A stretch of DNA of 53,192 bases from JAAYBG01 sp964411675 (lineage in GTDB: Bacteria > Bacillota_I > Bacilli_A > ML615J-28 > CAG-698): contig CAYPLR010000006.1 of NCBI GenBank assembly GCA_964411675.1, positions 1-53,192 of the forward strand. Direction: 5' to 3'. The translations under genes were made by a program, and so were the position numbers. Position 1 is the first letter of the stretch, and each line of letters starts with the position of its first letter. The notes under the pieces are model-generated. The model made no database searches. It was not told the origin of the DNA and saw only the letters and a program-made list of their open reading frames with translations. Below are positions 16,839-24,842 of this stretch, piece by piece.

Positions 16839-17495
16839 TTAATTTGCCTCCTTCTTAGTTTTCTTAGCTGGTAAAACTTCTCCTTTACAAATCCAAACTT
16901 TAACACCCAATTTTCCATATGTAGTGTTTGCTTCAGCAATTGCATAGTCGATGTCAGCTCTCAATGTATGTAGAGGAACAGTTCCTTCGCTATAACCTTC
17001 GCGACGAGCCATTTCGGCACCACCCAAACGTCCTGAAATTGATGTCTTAATACCTTTAGCACCAGCTTTCATACTTCTTTGGATAGCCATTTTTTGAACA
17101 CGTCTAAAAGATGCTCTGTTCTCTAATTGTTCTGCCATATTTCTTGCAACTAATATTGCATCTAAGTCTGGGTTTTTAATCTCAACAACACTTAAAAATA
17201 TTGCCTTACCAGTCATTTTTTGTAATTTTTCAACGATTTGAGTTTTGATAGCTCCATCACGGCCTATAACTACACCAGGTTTTGCGGTGTGAATAGTCAA
17301 CATAATCTTAGTCTTTGTACGTTCGATTTCGATCTTTGATACATATGCTTTCTTATAAAATTCTTGAATTGTTTCACGAATTTTTAAATCTTCGTGTAAC
17401 AATGTTGGAACTTCTAATTTGCTTGCATACCATTTAGATTCCCAATCACGAATAATACCGACTCTTAATCCAATCGGATTAACTTTTTGTCCCAT
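16839..17495 (-). CDS. rpsC: 30S ribosomal protein S3
   Basis: Protein at the mRNA entry tunnel. The 218-residue sequence starts MGQKVNPIGLRVGIIRDWES, has the KH-type GKPGVVIGRDG segment (here AKPGVVIGRDGAIK) and the GGAEMARREGYSEGTVPLHT block. It lies between rplV and rplP. Confidence 0.98.
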   Translation of the reverse strand: MGQKVNPIGLRVGIIRDWESKWYASKLEVPTLLHEDLKIRETIQEFYKKAYVSKIEIERTKTKIMLTIHTAKPGVVIGRDGAIKTQIVEKLQKMTGKAIFLSVVEIKNPDLDAILVARNMAEQLENRASFRRVQKMAIQRSMKAGAKGIKTSISGRLGGAEMARREGYSEGTVPLHTLRADIDYAIAEANTTYGKLGVKVWICKGEVLPAKKTKKEAN

Positions 17496-17504
17496 GTGTT
17501 CCTC

Positions 17505-17858
17505 CTATTCTCTTTCCGCAACAACGATAGTAATATTGCAAGTTCTTTTTAATAAAGCACTGCCGCTACCTTTTGCTCGTGTAATCATACGTTTAATGGT
17601 GATTCCATCATTAATGTATCCTTCTTTTATAAAAAGTTTCTTTTGATCCATTTTTTGATTATTAACAGCATTTGCAGTTGCTGATTTTAATACTTTTTCG
17701 ATATCTACTGTTACACCTTTTGGTGTTAATTTTAAGATTGCAACAGCTTCGCTAACATCTTTTCCTCTAATTAAATCCATTACTAGACGGGCTTTACGAG
17801 GAGTAACACGAACGGTTTTGGCAATAGCCTTAGCTTCTAATTTTACTACTTCTTCCAT
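17505..17858 (-). CDS. rplV: 50S ribosomal protein L22
   Basis: Protein that lines the exit tunnel with a long hairpin. The 117-residue sequence has the RVTPRKARLVMDLIRGKDV block and the tunnel-tip region RAKGSGSALLKRT. The Arg/Gly segment is slightly different from the common RAMGRA form. It lies between rpsS and rpsC. Confidence 0.97.
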   Translation of the reverse strand: MEEVVKLEAKAIAKTVRVTPRKARLVMDLIRGKDVSEAVAILKLTPKGVTVDIEKVLKSATANAVNNQKMDQKKLFIKEGYINDGITIKRMITRAKGSGSALLKRTCNITIVVAERE

Positions 17859-17869
17859 ATGCTGTCCTC

Positions 17870-18148
17870 CTACTTAGTCGCTGTAACTTTTTTGTCTTTA
17901 CCGTGTCCACGGTAAGTTCTTGTTGGTGCAAATTCACCTAGTTTATGTCCTACCATATCTTCAGTAACATATACTGGAATATGGCTTTTACCATTATAAA
18001 CAGCAATTGTACGGCCTATAAAGTCAGGAAAAATTGTTGAACGACGTGACCATGTTTGAATAACTTTCTTTGATCCTTCTCCTTGATCAGCAACTTTTTT
18101 CAATAAGTGTTGATCGCAAAAAGGTCCTTTTTTAAGTGAGCGTGCCAT
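17870..18148 (-). CDS. rpsS: 30S ribosomal protein S19
   Basis: Head protein that pairs with S13. The 92-residue sequence starts MARSLKKGPFCDQHLLKKV and contains TWSRRSTIFPDFIGRTIAVY and HKLGEFAPTRTYRGH. It lies between rplB and rplV. Confidence 0.98.
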   Translation of the reverse strand: MARSLKKGPFCDQHLLKKVADQGEGSKKVIQTWSRRSTIFPDFIGRTIAVYNGKSHIPVYVTEDMVGHKLGEFAPTRTYRGHGKDKKVTATK

Positions 18149-18163
18149 TATTATTTCTCCTTT

Positions 18164-18994
18164 CTAGCCGTTGCGGCGACGTACGATTAAGTCGCTAGAT
18201 TTTTTCTTTTTATTACGAGTCTTAAGACCAAGAGTAATTTTACCCCAAGGAGTAAGTGGAGCTTTACGTCCAACTGGACAACGCCCTTCACCACCGCCAT
18301 GAGGATGGTCATTAGGATTCATCGCTGAACCTCTAACTGTTGGTCTAATTCCTAAATAGCGTGTTCTTCCTGCTTTTCCTATTGTAACATTCATATAATC
18401 AGCATTTCCTACTTCACCAATGGTAGCGCGGCATACTGATAATATTTTTCTTACTTCACCACTAGTTAATCTAACTAGGATGTACTTGTCTTCACGACCT
18501 AAAATTTGAGCACTTGATCCCGCTGAACGAACCAATTGTCCGCCCTTATTAGGGTGCAATTCAATATTGTGAACAATTGTACCTACCGGTATTTTACTTA
18601 AAGGCATTGCATTACCAACGATAATATCAGCGTTTTCGCCTGATAAAACCTTTTGTCCTACTGTTAGTCCCTTAGGAGCAATAATGTATCGTTTTTCACC
18701 ATCAACATAGTTAATTAAAGCAATGTTAGCTGATCTGTTTGGATCATACTCAATCGTTGCAACTGTACCTACGATATCATCTTTATTTCTTTTGAAATCA
18801 ATGATACGATATTTTTGCTTATGTCCGCCACCTTGATGACGTACAGTTATTTTACCCATATTATTACGTCCACCATTTTTCTTTAGTGGTGCTAATAAAC
18901 TTTTCTCAGGAGTAGATGTTGTAATTTCATCAAATACCAACACTGACATGCCACGACGGCCGTTAGTGGTTGGATTATATTTTTTAATAGCCAT
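18164..18994 (-). CDS. rplB: 50S ribosomal protein L2
   Basis: Core protein needed for subunit association and peptidyl transferase assembly. The 276-residue sequence contains GGGHKQKYRIIDFKRNKDD and the C-terminal GSAMNPNDHPHGGGEGRCP, with the conserved His. It ends in the basic SSDLIVRRRNG tail. Confidence 0.98.
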   Translation of the reverse strand: MAIKKYNPTTNGRRGMSVLVFDEITTSTPEKSLLAPLKKNGGRNNMGKITVRHQGGGHKQKYRIIDFKRNKDDIVGTVATIEYDPNRSANIALINYVDGEKRYIIAPKGLTVGQKVLSGENADIIVGNAMPLSKIPVGTIVHNIELHPNKGGQLVRSAGSSAQILGREDKYILVRLTSGEVRKILSVCRATIGEVGNADYMNVTIGKAGRTRYLGIRPTVRGSAMNPNDHPHGGGEGRCPVGRKAPLTPWGKITLGLKTRNKKKKSSDLIVRRRNG

Positions 18995-19012
18995 TATCTG
19001 CTACCTCCTATA

Positions 19013-19297
19013 TTAAATTTCGAATACGTCTAATGTTTGACCTTCTGCTAATGTCACGATTGCTTTACGGACTGCAGGGCGGAAACCTTCATATTTTCCT
19101 ACACGACGCTCTTTTTTTCTAACGTTAATCATATTAACTTGAATAACGTTCACTTTAAATATTTCTTCGACTGCTTTTTTTACTTCTACTTTGTTAACTC
19201 CTTGTTTTACTTCAAAAGTATACTTTCTTGATTCAACAAGTTTTGTAGACTTTTCAGTAATCAATGGTTTAACAATAATATCATAAGGATTTTTCAT
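19013..19297 (-). CDS. rplW: 50S ribosomal protein L23
   Basis: Exit-tunnel rim protein and docking site for trigger factor and SRP. The 94-residue sequence starts MKNPYDIIVKPLITEKSTKL and has VNKVEVKKAVEEIF and VNMINVRKKERRVG. Its start shares one base with the rplD stop (TAATG), indicating coupling. Confidence 0.97.
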   Translation of the reverse strand: MKNPYDIIVKPLITEKSTKLVESRKYTFEVKQGVNKVEVKKAVEEIFKVNVIQVNMINVRKKERRVGKYEGFRPAVRKAIVTLAEGQTLDVFEI

Positions 19298-19920
19298 TAT
19301 TTTAGATCCTCCTCATATTTTTTAGCTGCATCTTGAGTCATAATGTACATATTAGCATTAATTAAGTCATAAACGCTTAAGTGCGATTTTGTTTGTACAT
19401 ATACACCAGGAATGTTTCTACCAGCTGTAAATAAATTGTAATTATCTTCATCAGTAATTACTAATACTTTTCCTTCGGCTTTTAAATTTGATAAAATTGA
19501 AACTAAAGTTTTTGTTTTGAAATCTTCCATTGTGAATTGATCAACAACAACAATTTTACTATTGTTTAAACGATCAGATAATAAAGACTTAACTGCAACT
19601 TTAACTACTTTTTTATTTACTTTCACACTATAACTTCTAGGCTTTGGACCAAAGACAATTCCACCACCACGCCATTGAGGAGCTCTAATAGATCCTTGTC
19701 GTGCGCGTCCTGTACCTTTTTGTCGCCAAGGCTTCTTACCACCACCACTAACATCACTACGACCTTTAGTTTGGTGTGTTCCTTGACGCATAGCAGCTCT
19801 TTCAGCGTTTACCACATCATAAACAACTTGCATATTTGGTTCGATTGCAAACACTTCATTGCTTAACTTTAATTTACCAACTTCTGCACCTGATTGGTTT
19901 AATACAACTATACTAGGCAT
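19297..19920 (-). CDS. rplD: 50S ribosomal protein L4
   Basis: Exit-tunnel constriction protein; in several bacteria it also regulates the S10 operon through the leader RNA. The 207-residue sequence has RQGTHQTKGRSDVSGGGKKP and GTGRARQGSIRAPQWRGGG, the tunnel loop. It lies between rplC and rplW. Confidence 0.98.
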   Translation of the reverse strand: MPSIVVLNQSGAEVGKLKLSNEVFAIEPNMQVVYDVVNAERAAMRQGTHQTKGRSDVSGGGKKPWRQKGTGRARQGSIRAPQWRGGGIVFGPKPRSYSVKVNKKVVKVAVKSLLSDRLNNSKIVVVDQFTMEDFKTKTLVSILSNLKAEGKVLVITDEDNYNLFTAGRNIPGVYVQTKSHLSVYDLINANMYIMTQDAAKKYEEDLK

Positions 19921-19936
19921 CTTTATTTCTCCTTTC

Positions 19937-20596
19937 CTAAGCTAACGCTTCTGGGTTAATGGCAGCAGATGATTTTTTAACTGCATTCGTTACCATAACA
20001 AATGAGTTTTTCGCTCCTGGGACATTACCTCTAATTAGCATTACATTTTTTTCTAAATCAATTTTAACAACTTCTAAATTTTGAACAGTAATTTGTTCTC
20101 CACCCATTCTTCCTGCTAGCTTTTTACCTTTTTTAATTCTAGCAGCAGTTCTAGAGCCCATTGAACCTGTTCCACGATGATAACCAGATCCATGACCCAT
20201 TGGGCCTCGGTGGAAATTCCAACGCTTGATAACACCTTGGTAACCTTTACCTTTACTTGTTCCAGTTACATCAACAATGTCACCCTCTGCAAATATATTT
20301 GCTTTCACCTCTTGACCTACTTCAAAGACAGCCATTTCTTCCCCAGCGATTTCTTTGATGAAGCGCTTAGGGGTGGCTTGTGCCTTTGCAGCATGCCCTT
20401 TTTCAGGATTGTTAACACGATTTTCATTTTTGTCAGCAAATCCTAATTGCACAGCTTGATACCCGTCAGTATCATCTGTCTTTTTTTGTAGCACAACATT
20501 ACCAGTAACTTCAACAACAGTTACGGGAACTAATTCCCCTTTTGCTGAAAAAACTTGTGTCATACCAATTTTTTTACCTAAGATTCCTTTGGCCAT
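19937..20596 (-). CDS. rplC: 50S ribosomal protein L3
   Basis: Assembly-initiator protein near the peptidyl transferase centre. The 219-residue sequence starts MAKGILGKKIGMTQVFS and has the GTSKGKGYQGVIKRWNFHRG and GPMGHGSGYHRGTGSMGS blocks. It lies between rpsJ and rplD. Confidence 0.98.
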   Translation of the reverse strand: MAKGILGKKIGMTQVFSAKGELVPVTVVEVTGNVVLQKKTDDTDGYQAVQLGFADKNENRVNNPEKGHAAKAQATPKRFIKEIAGEEMAVFEVGQEVKANIFAEGDIVDVTGTSKGKGYQGVIKRWNFHRGPMGHGSGYHRGTGSMGSRTAARIKKGKKLAGRMGGEQITVQNLEVVKIDLEKNVMLIRGNVPGAKNSFVMVTNAVKKSSAAINPEALA

Positions 20597-20617
20597 GAGT
20601 TTTTCCTCCTTTACTCA

Positions 20618-20923
20618 TTATTTTAAAATAATGTCAACACCAGCAGGTATTTCTAGATGAATTAATGCATCCATCGTTTTTGGTGTTGTTTCCACAATGT
20701 CAATTAGACGTTTGTGTGTTCTTCTTTCAAATTGTTCACGACTATCTTTATATTTGTGTGGTGAACGAATGACTGTGAAGACTTCTTTTTCTGTTGGAAG
20801 TGGAATAGGTCCTGATACTGTAGCACCAGTCTTTTTCGCTGTTTCAACAATCTTTCTTGCAGACTCATCAATAAGTCTGTGATCATAAGAAATTAATTTA
20901 ATTCTTAATGCTGTTTTTGCCAT
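20618..20923 (-). CDS. rpsJ: 30S ribosomal protein S10
   Basis: Head protein that also binds NusB in antitermination. The 101-residue protein starts MAKTALRIKLISYDHRLIDE and contains VSGPIPLPTEKEVFTVIRSPH. The ATG at 20923 has AGGAGG upstream; an in-frame extension back to 21022 runs through the leader RNA and is not coding. First gene of the S10-spc-alpha supercluster, which reads unbroken to rplQ. Confidence 0.98.
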   Translation of the reverse strand: MAKTALRIKLISYDHRLIDESARKIVETAKKTGATVSGPIPLPTEKEVFTVIRSPHKYKDSREQFERRTHKRLIDIVETTPKTMDALIHLEIPAGVDIILK

Positions 20924-21050
20924 GTTTTTTCCTCCTTTTGCATCCATTTTAAATGTAGCTTCGACTCCATGTGAATTCCCTGACAACAAGGGCTTTGGCA
21001 ACGCGCCCGTGTGTATCAGCAACCTCGCATATCTACGTCTCCCTCTAACC
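20924..21050 (-). ncRNA. S10 operon leader (probable r-protein leader element)
   Basis: About 127 bases separate the predicted transcription start from the rpsJ ATG, an unusually long leader in this compact genome, and its GC content is higher than its surroundings. Long structured leaders at this position are known in Firmicutes and are thought to mediate autogenous control by a ribosomal protein. Blocks such as GAGGTTGCTGATACAC and CAGGGAATTCACATGGAG look like the conserved parts of such leaders from memory. The family match is not verified. Confidence 0.55.
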
Positions 21051-21056
21051 TTATGT

Positions 21057-21085
21057 ATTATACTAGAAGTCGTTTATAAAGTCAA
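21057..21085 (-). promoter_or_regulatory. Promoter of the S10-spc-alpha supercluster
   Basis: Minus strand: -35 TTGACT (21080-21085), exactly 17 bases, -10 TATAAT (21057-21062). This is the strongest housekeeping-type promoter visible in the window, as expected for ribosomal genes. Confidence 0.85.
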
Positions 21086-21122
21086 CTTTTTTTTATTATT
21101 TTTTCTCGCTTCATCAAAGCAC

Positions 21123-21147
21123 AAAAAAACCCAGTTTATCAACTGGG
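21123..21147 (-). terminator. Terminator after yebC
   Basis: A perfect 7-bp GC-rich stem (CCCAGTT with AACTGGG), 4-base loop and a run of seven U in minus-strand RNA, just after the yebC stop at 21159. Confidence 0.9.
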
Positions 21148-21158
21148 AAGTTTTTCTA

Positions 21159-21881
21159 TTAATTTAGTTTTACATTGTCATAAACATCTTGAACATCATC
21201 GATTTCATCCATCATTTCTTTGAATCGTTCATATTTCTTGACATCACTCTCGTCTGTTAGTTCTACATAAATTTGTGGTATCCACGTTGTTTCGTCTTCT
21301 TCAAATTCTATGTCCTTGAATTTTTCTTGTAAAGCGCTTCTTATTTTTGCATATTCCGTTTGTGGTGCATAAACTGTAACAAATTCCTCATCTGTCTCGA
21401 CGTCATTTACATCGCAATCAGCTTCAATTAGCACATCAAGAACCTCTTCATCCTCATGCCCTTTAAAGGTGAAAATCGCAAGATTATCAAACATATGTGC
21501 TACACAACCTGATACTCCTAATTTAAATCCACATCTACCAAATGCTGTTTTTACTGCAGTATATGTTCTATTCACATTATCAGATAGACAATCAACAATA
21601 ACCATACAATTGTTTGGTCCGAACCCTTCATAACGAATAAAATTGTAAGCTTCTCCCGAATTACCTTTTGCTTTCTCGATTGCTCTTTTAATAACATCAG
21701 CCGGTACATTGTTTTTCTTCGCTTTTTCTATTTCTTTTCTTAAGTTAAGGTTTAGGTCAGGATCAGGGATTCCAGATTTTGCTGCTACATAGACAGCGGT
21801 TCCATATTTAGCGTTATTTTTACTTTTAAAAGCAGCCGTTTTCGCCATTGACGCGGCTCTGACTTCATGTGCTCTTCCCAT
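21159..21881 (-). CDS. yebC: YebC/PmpR-family protein
   Basis: Full-length 240-residue member of the YebC family, starting MGRAHEVRAASMAKTAAFKS. The GPNNCMVIVDCLSDNVNRT segment and the acidic C-terminal domain are typical. Family members are described as transcriptional regulators and, more recently, as factors that relieve ribosome stalling on difficult sequences. AGGAGA precedes the start. It has its own promoter and terminator, so it is probably monocistronic. Confidence 0.93.
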   Translation of the reverse strand: MGRAHEVRAASMAKTAAFKSKNNAKYGTAVYVAAKSGIPDPDLNLNLRKEIEKAKKNNVPADVIKRAIEKAKGNSGEAYNFIRYEGFGPNNCMVIVDCLSDNVNRTYTAVKTAFGRCGFKLGVSGCVAHMFDNLAIFTFKGHEDEEVLDVLIEADCDVNDVETDEEFVTVYAPQTEYAKIRSALQEKFKDIEFEEDETTWIPQIYVELTDESDVKKYERFKEMMDEIDDVQDVYDNVKLN

Positions 21882-21913
21882 AATTCATTCTCCTGTTCTT
21901 TTATTACTTTTTT

Positions 21914-21937
21914 ATTATAACACCTTAGATGTGATAA
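21914..21937 (-). promoter_or_regulatory. yebC promoter -10 overlapped by an imperfect palindrome
   Basis: Minus strand -10 TATAAT (21914-21919) with TGT directly upstream (extended -10). A 23-base imperfect inverted repeat (21915-21937), with 9 of 11 symmetric pairs about a central base, overlaps it and could be an operator. No convincing -35 is seen. Confidence 0.4.
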
Positions 21938-21972
21938 TAAAAGGTTTTTCTTGTTTTTATCTTTTTGTGTTT

Positions 21973-22728
21973 TTAATCTTCAAGGTATCTTCGTAAATAC
22001 CTTGGATTTATTTTGTCCATTTCTAAAAGAATCAGGACATCAATACTTTTAAAAGAATGATCAATATAAGCTCCTTCACCAATCGTTGCCCATAAATTGA
22101 TATATCCTTTTACCAAAGGTGGCATTTCTTTTTTTGCCCTATTAGGATCTACATCTGCAATCGACAATTGTTGCAAATCGCAACGCGAATCCTCTCTAGC
22201 AAACGTTCGCTTATCTAAAGCAGATATATGATTATAATATAAACTAGATAAACTATGTTGATATAATGTTGGATCTGTACCATGAAAGGATGCTGTACCA
22301 AACAAGTATTTAACTTGTAATGATAAGGCATATCTGATAACCGCCTTCCACAGAAGTCCAATCACCAAACCATCACGATACTCTTCTTTTACAACTGCCC
22401 TGCCAATTTCTAGAATGTCACAATTTTTATTTTTTAAGTTATCAATGTTGAATTCTTTTTCTGTAAAGAACATTCCTACTTTTTGAGCATGTTCTTTTCT
22501 AATCAACCGATAGGTACCAACAACTTCATTGGTGTTTGTATCAATTGCCACAATATAATCGCAATAATTATCATACTCATCTTTGTCTATTTCTTTTGGG
22601 CCTTCTTTACCCTTATCATAATCAAGAATTAAACTTTTATATCTTAGATTATAGACTTTCATTTTTTCTTCTACAGTTGTTGCCATTTTAATTTTAATAT
22701 TGCTAACTGTAAATTCTTGTATCTGCAT
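21973..22728 (-). CDS. GNAT-fold N-acyltransferase (OlsB/FeeM/autoinducer-synthase-like)
   Basis: A 251-residue protein with the layout of acyltransferases that move an acyl chain from acyl carrier protein to an amine. It shows an N-terminal YNLRYKSLILDYD segment, Asp-Glu-Tyr and IVAIDTNTNEVVGTYRLI, then CDILEIGRAVVKEEYRDGLV, the arrangement seen in OlsB/FeeM-like and hemolysin-like acetyltransferase families. The C-terminal part has PPLVKGYINLWATIGEGAYI, which matches the substrate-channel region of that group. Product could be an acylated amino acid or lipid; not determinable here. ATG at 22728 is chosen for GGGG six bases upstream; 22734 is possible. Monocistronic with its own promoter. 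Confidence 0.7.
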   Translation of the reverse strand: MQIQEFTVSNIKIKMATTVEEKMKVYNLRYKSLILDYDKGKEGPKEIDKDEYDNYCDYIVAIDTNTNEVVGTYRLIRKEHAQKVGMFFTEKEFNIDNLKNKNCDILEIGRAVVKEEYRDGLVIGLLWKAVIRYALSLQVKYLFGTASFHGTDPTLYQHSLSSLYYNHISALDKRTFAREDSRCDLQQLSIADVDPNRAKKEMPPLVKGYINLWATIGEGAYIDHSFKSIDVLILLEMDKINPRYLRRYLED

Positions 22729-22758
22729 AATCATCCCCAAATTTTTTTCACGAAAAAT

Positions 22759-22787
22759 ATCTTACCATATTCTTTATAAATTTTCAA
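22759..22787 (-). promoter_or_regulatory. Promoter of the N-acyltransferase gene
   Basis: Minus strand: -35 TTGAAA (22782-22787), 17-base spacer, -10 TAAGAT (22759-22764) with TGG directly upstream (extended -10). Confidence 0.65.
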
Positions 22788-22796
22788 GCGGATATT

Positions 22797-23801
22797 TTAT
22801 TTTCCAAATATTCGTTTTACTCTTTTTAGCTTTGTTGGTATATCTAGTCCGTATGGACATTTTGATACACAGCGACGACAATTAATGCATTCGCCAGCAA
22901 AATGGTTCATTTTTTCATAACGATCTTGTGCCCAGCTAGCAAGTCCATAGCGATCAAAATACCCTTCAAAAACAAAACAACTGGGAATATCTATTCCTTG
23001 CGGGCATGGCATACAATAACCACAGCGGCGACAAAAATCATTGTCTAATGTTCTTCTAATCTTTTTTACATACTCTATTTCTTCATCATTCAATTCTTCT
23101 TTTATTACTTGTGAATTTTCTTTTACTTCGTTAACACTAGCCATGCCAGGAATTGCTACACTGATAAAATCAGCTTTTATAATAAATTTTAACGCTGTTT
23201 TCCCGTTGTCGATAGCTCCACCTGCCAATGGTTTCATAACGATAACTCCTATATCTTTTCTAATGGCTCGTTTAAATAAATTTTCAGCTTTAGTTTCTAG
23301 TATGTTATATGGAACTTGAATCGTATGAAATGGACAAACATCAATGATACTTTCTAAGAAGTCAACACTATGCGATGTAATTCCGATATAGCCAATTTTT
23401 CCTATGGCTTTCGCTTCTAATAGGGCTTTGTATGCACCATTTGGACCCATAACTTCGGTATATTCTTGTTCTGTTTTCACATTGTGTAATTGATAAATAT
23501 CGATATATTCTGTTTGCAAAGCTAGAAGACTCTGTTCGATATCTTCTTTCATCGCATCATAACCGCGTGACATAGACTTTGTACATAGAATAAATGCTTC
23601 TCTTTTACCTTGTAATGCTTTACCAAAATAGGCTTCAGAGCAAGTATATCCTCTAGCGGTGTCAATAACATTGATTCCGCTTTTTATACATTCATCGATG
23701 ATTTTATTTGCTTCTTCCTGCGTTGTTCTTTGAATCGGAATTCCACCTAAACCTATTTCACTTACCATTAATCCCGTTTTTCCCAATCTTCTTTTATTCA
23801 T
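22797..23801 (-). CDS. Aldo/keto reductase fused to a 2x[4Fe-4S] ferredoxin domain
   Basis: Residues 1-240 form an aldo/keto reductase barrel with GLGGIPIQ, the catalytic Asp/Tyr segment DTARGYTCSEAYFG, the Lys in CTKS, and LHNV at the expected His position. The C-terminal 80 residues carry two cysteine clusters, CRRCGYCMPCPQG and CINCRRCVSKCPYG, for two [4Fe-4S] clusters. Such fusions are common in anaerobes and are thought to couple ferredoxin to carbonyl reduction; the substrate is unknown. ATG at 23801 is selected by AAGGTG; it overlaps thpR by eight bases. Last gene of the exonuclease-rluA-mnmM-thpR operon. Confidence 0.88.
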   Translation of the reverse strand: MNKRRLGKTGLMVSEIGLGGIPIQRTTQEEANKIIDECIKSGINVIDTARGYTCSEAYFGKALQGKREAFILCTKSMSRGYDAMKEDIEQSLLALQTEYIDIYQLHNVKTEQEYTEVMGPNGAYKALLEAKAIGKIGYIGITSHSVDFLESIIDVCPFHTIQVPYNILETKAENLFKRAIRKDIGVIVMKPLAGGAIDNGKTALKFIIKADFISVAIPGMASVNEVKENSQVIKEELNDEEIEYVKKIRRTLDNDFCRRCGYCMPCPQGIDIPSCFVFEGYFDRYGLASWAQDRYEKMNHFAGECINCRRCVSKCPYGLDIPTKLKRVKRIFGK

Positions 23802-24303
23802 GCTCATCACACCTTAACCTCTTTTTATGTATCACGCTATAATTGATTTTCCCCTGAATTCTTTGCGATTGATAAAGTTCAAAGCTCTTTACCTCACTCT
23901 TGATTGCAACCTCAAGTTCTATATGCTCTTTCACTTCTCTAACTAAAGTAATGTGCGGATAAAAATTGCGTTTTTCAACCTTAAATCCTCGCTCAGTCAT
24001 TTCAGTCACTATTTTTTCTTGTAATAATTCAAGTTCTTTTGTTTTTGCAATCTCTAAAACAATCATGTCTTTCAAACTCGTCAACTTGCAAATTTGAAAA
24101 GAAAATGCAGGATAATCAATTCCCTCTATAATATTTTTAAACTCTTTTTCCTCTTTTGTTTCGCCAATAAACACTAGTGTCACATGAATATTATTTACAT
24201 CAGTATAATTCCCTATTATTCCTTGTAGTTGTAATTTTTTTATCAATCCCTGGATCACTAACAACGCTTTTTTATCTGGTTTAATCCCTATAAAAAGTCT
24301 CAT
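23794..24303 (-). CDS. thpR: RNA 2',3'-cyclic phosphodiesterase (ThpR, 2H family)
   Basis: A 169-residue 2H phosphoesterase starting MRLFIGIKPDKK, with the two catalytic HxT motifs HVTLVFIG and HITLVREV about 80 residues apart. The family opens 2',3'-cyclic phosphate ends of RNA and can act as 2'-5' RNA ligase in vitro. It overlaps mnmM by four bases and the aldo/keto reductase start by eight bases. Confidence 0.9.
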   Translation of the reverse strand: MRLFIGIKPDKKALLVIQGLIKKLQLQGIIGNYTDVNNIHVTLVFIGETKEEKEFKNIIEGIDYPAFSFQICKLTSLKDMIVLEIAKTKELELLQEKIVTEMTERGFKVEKRNFYPHITLVREVKEHIELEVAIKSEVKSFELYQSQRIQGKINYSVIHKKRLRCDEHE

Positions 24304-24842
24304 ATTTTTAACCTCTCTATCGCTACTAAAAAGGGGGGCATGTTGATTTGATTGATAAATTCATACTTAATGATATCAAATTCTTTTTGATCCATTGTTT
24401 GGAGATATTGACATCCTTCTTGTGCTTCAATCTTCCCTTCCTTATGTCCCGGGTAAAAAACCAAAACACAAATTCCTCCTACATCAAGTAACTGCATTGC
24501 TTTTTTAAGTGCCGGCAGTGTTGTTTGTGTTGTTGTACAAATTTCTTTAGATCCTTTTGGCAAGTATCCTAAATTAAAAATAATTCCTTGAACTTTTTGC
24601 GAAACATATTGGTCCACATTCTCATGCCCATCTTGAATATAAATCACATTATCAACATTCTTTAGTATTTGCTTTGCTTGTATGATTGCTTGTTCTTGAA
24701 TATCAAAAGCATATACTTTTTCGACTAATGATGCAAGAAATAGGGAGTCATATCCATTCCCTAGTGTCATATCGATTGCGATATCTGTCTTTTTTAATTT
24801 TCTTTGCAATAGTTTATGAGCGAATTCTATTATTTTATCCAT
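24300..24842 (-). CDS. mnmM: SAM-dependent tRNA methyltransferase, MnmM/YtqB family
   Basis: A 180-residue class I methyltransferase with the SAM motif AIDMTLGNGYDSLFLA, acidic motif II YAFDIQ, and LPKGSKEICTT followed by GGICVLVFYPGHKEG. This set is diagnostic of the small YtqB (PF06962) family, reported to complete the 5-methylaminomethyl modification of wobble uridine in Bacillus tRNA. It overlaps the RluA gene by eight bases and thpR by four, so the operon is enriched in RNA-modification enzymes. Confidence 0.85.
   Translation of the reverse strand: MDKIIEFAHKLLQRKLKKTDIAIDMTLGNGYDSLFLASLVEKVYAFDIQEQAIIQAKQILKNVDNVIYIQDGHENVDQYVSQKVQGIIFNLGYLPKGSKEICTTTQTTLPALKKAMQLLDVGGICVLVFYPGHKEGKIEAQEGCQYLQTMDQKEFDIIKYEFINQINMPPFLVAIERLKI

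Noticed and set aside
20924..21022. In-frame N-terminal extension of rpsJ by 33 codons
   Set aside because: It covers the leader RNA, has no family match, and the ATG at 20923 has an ideal AGGAGG.
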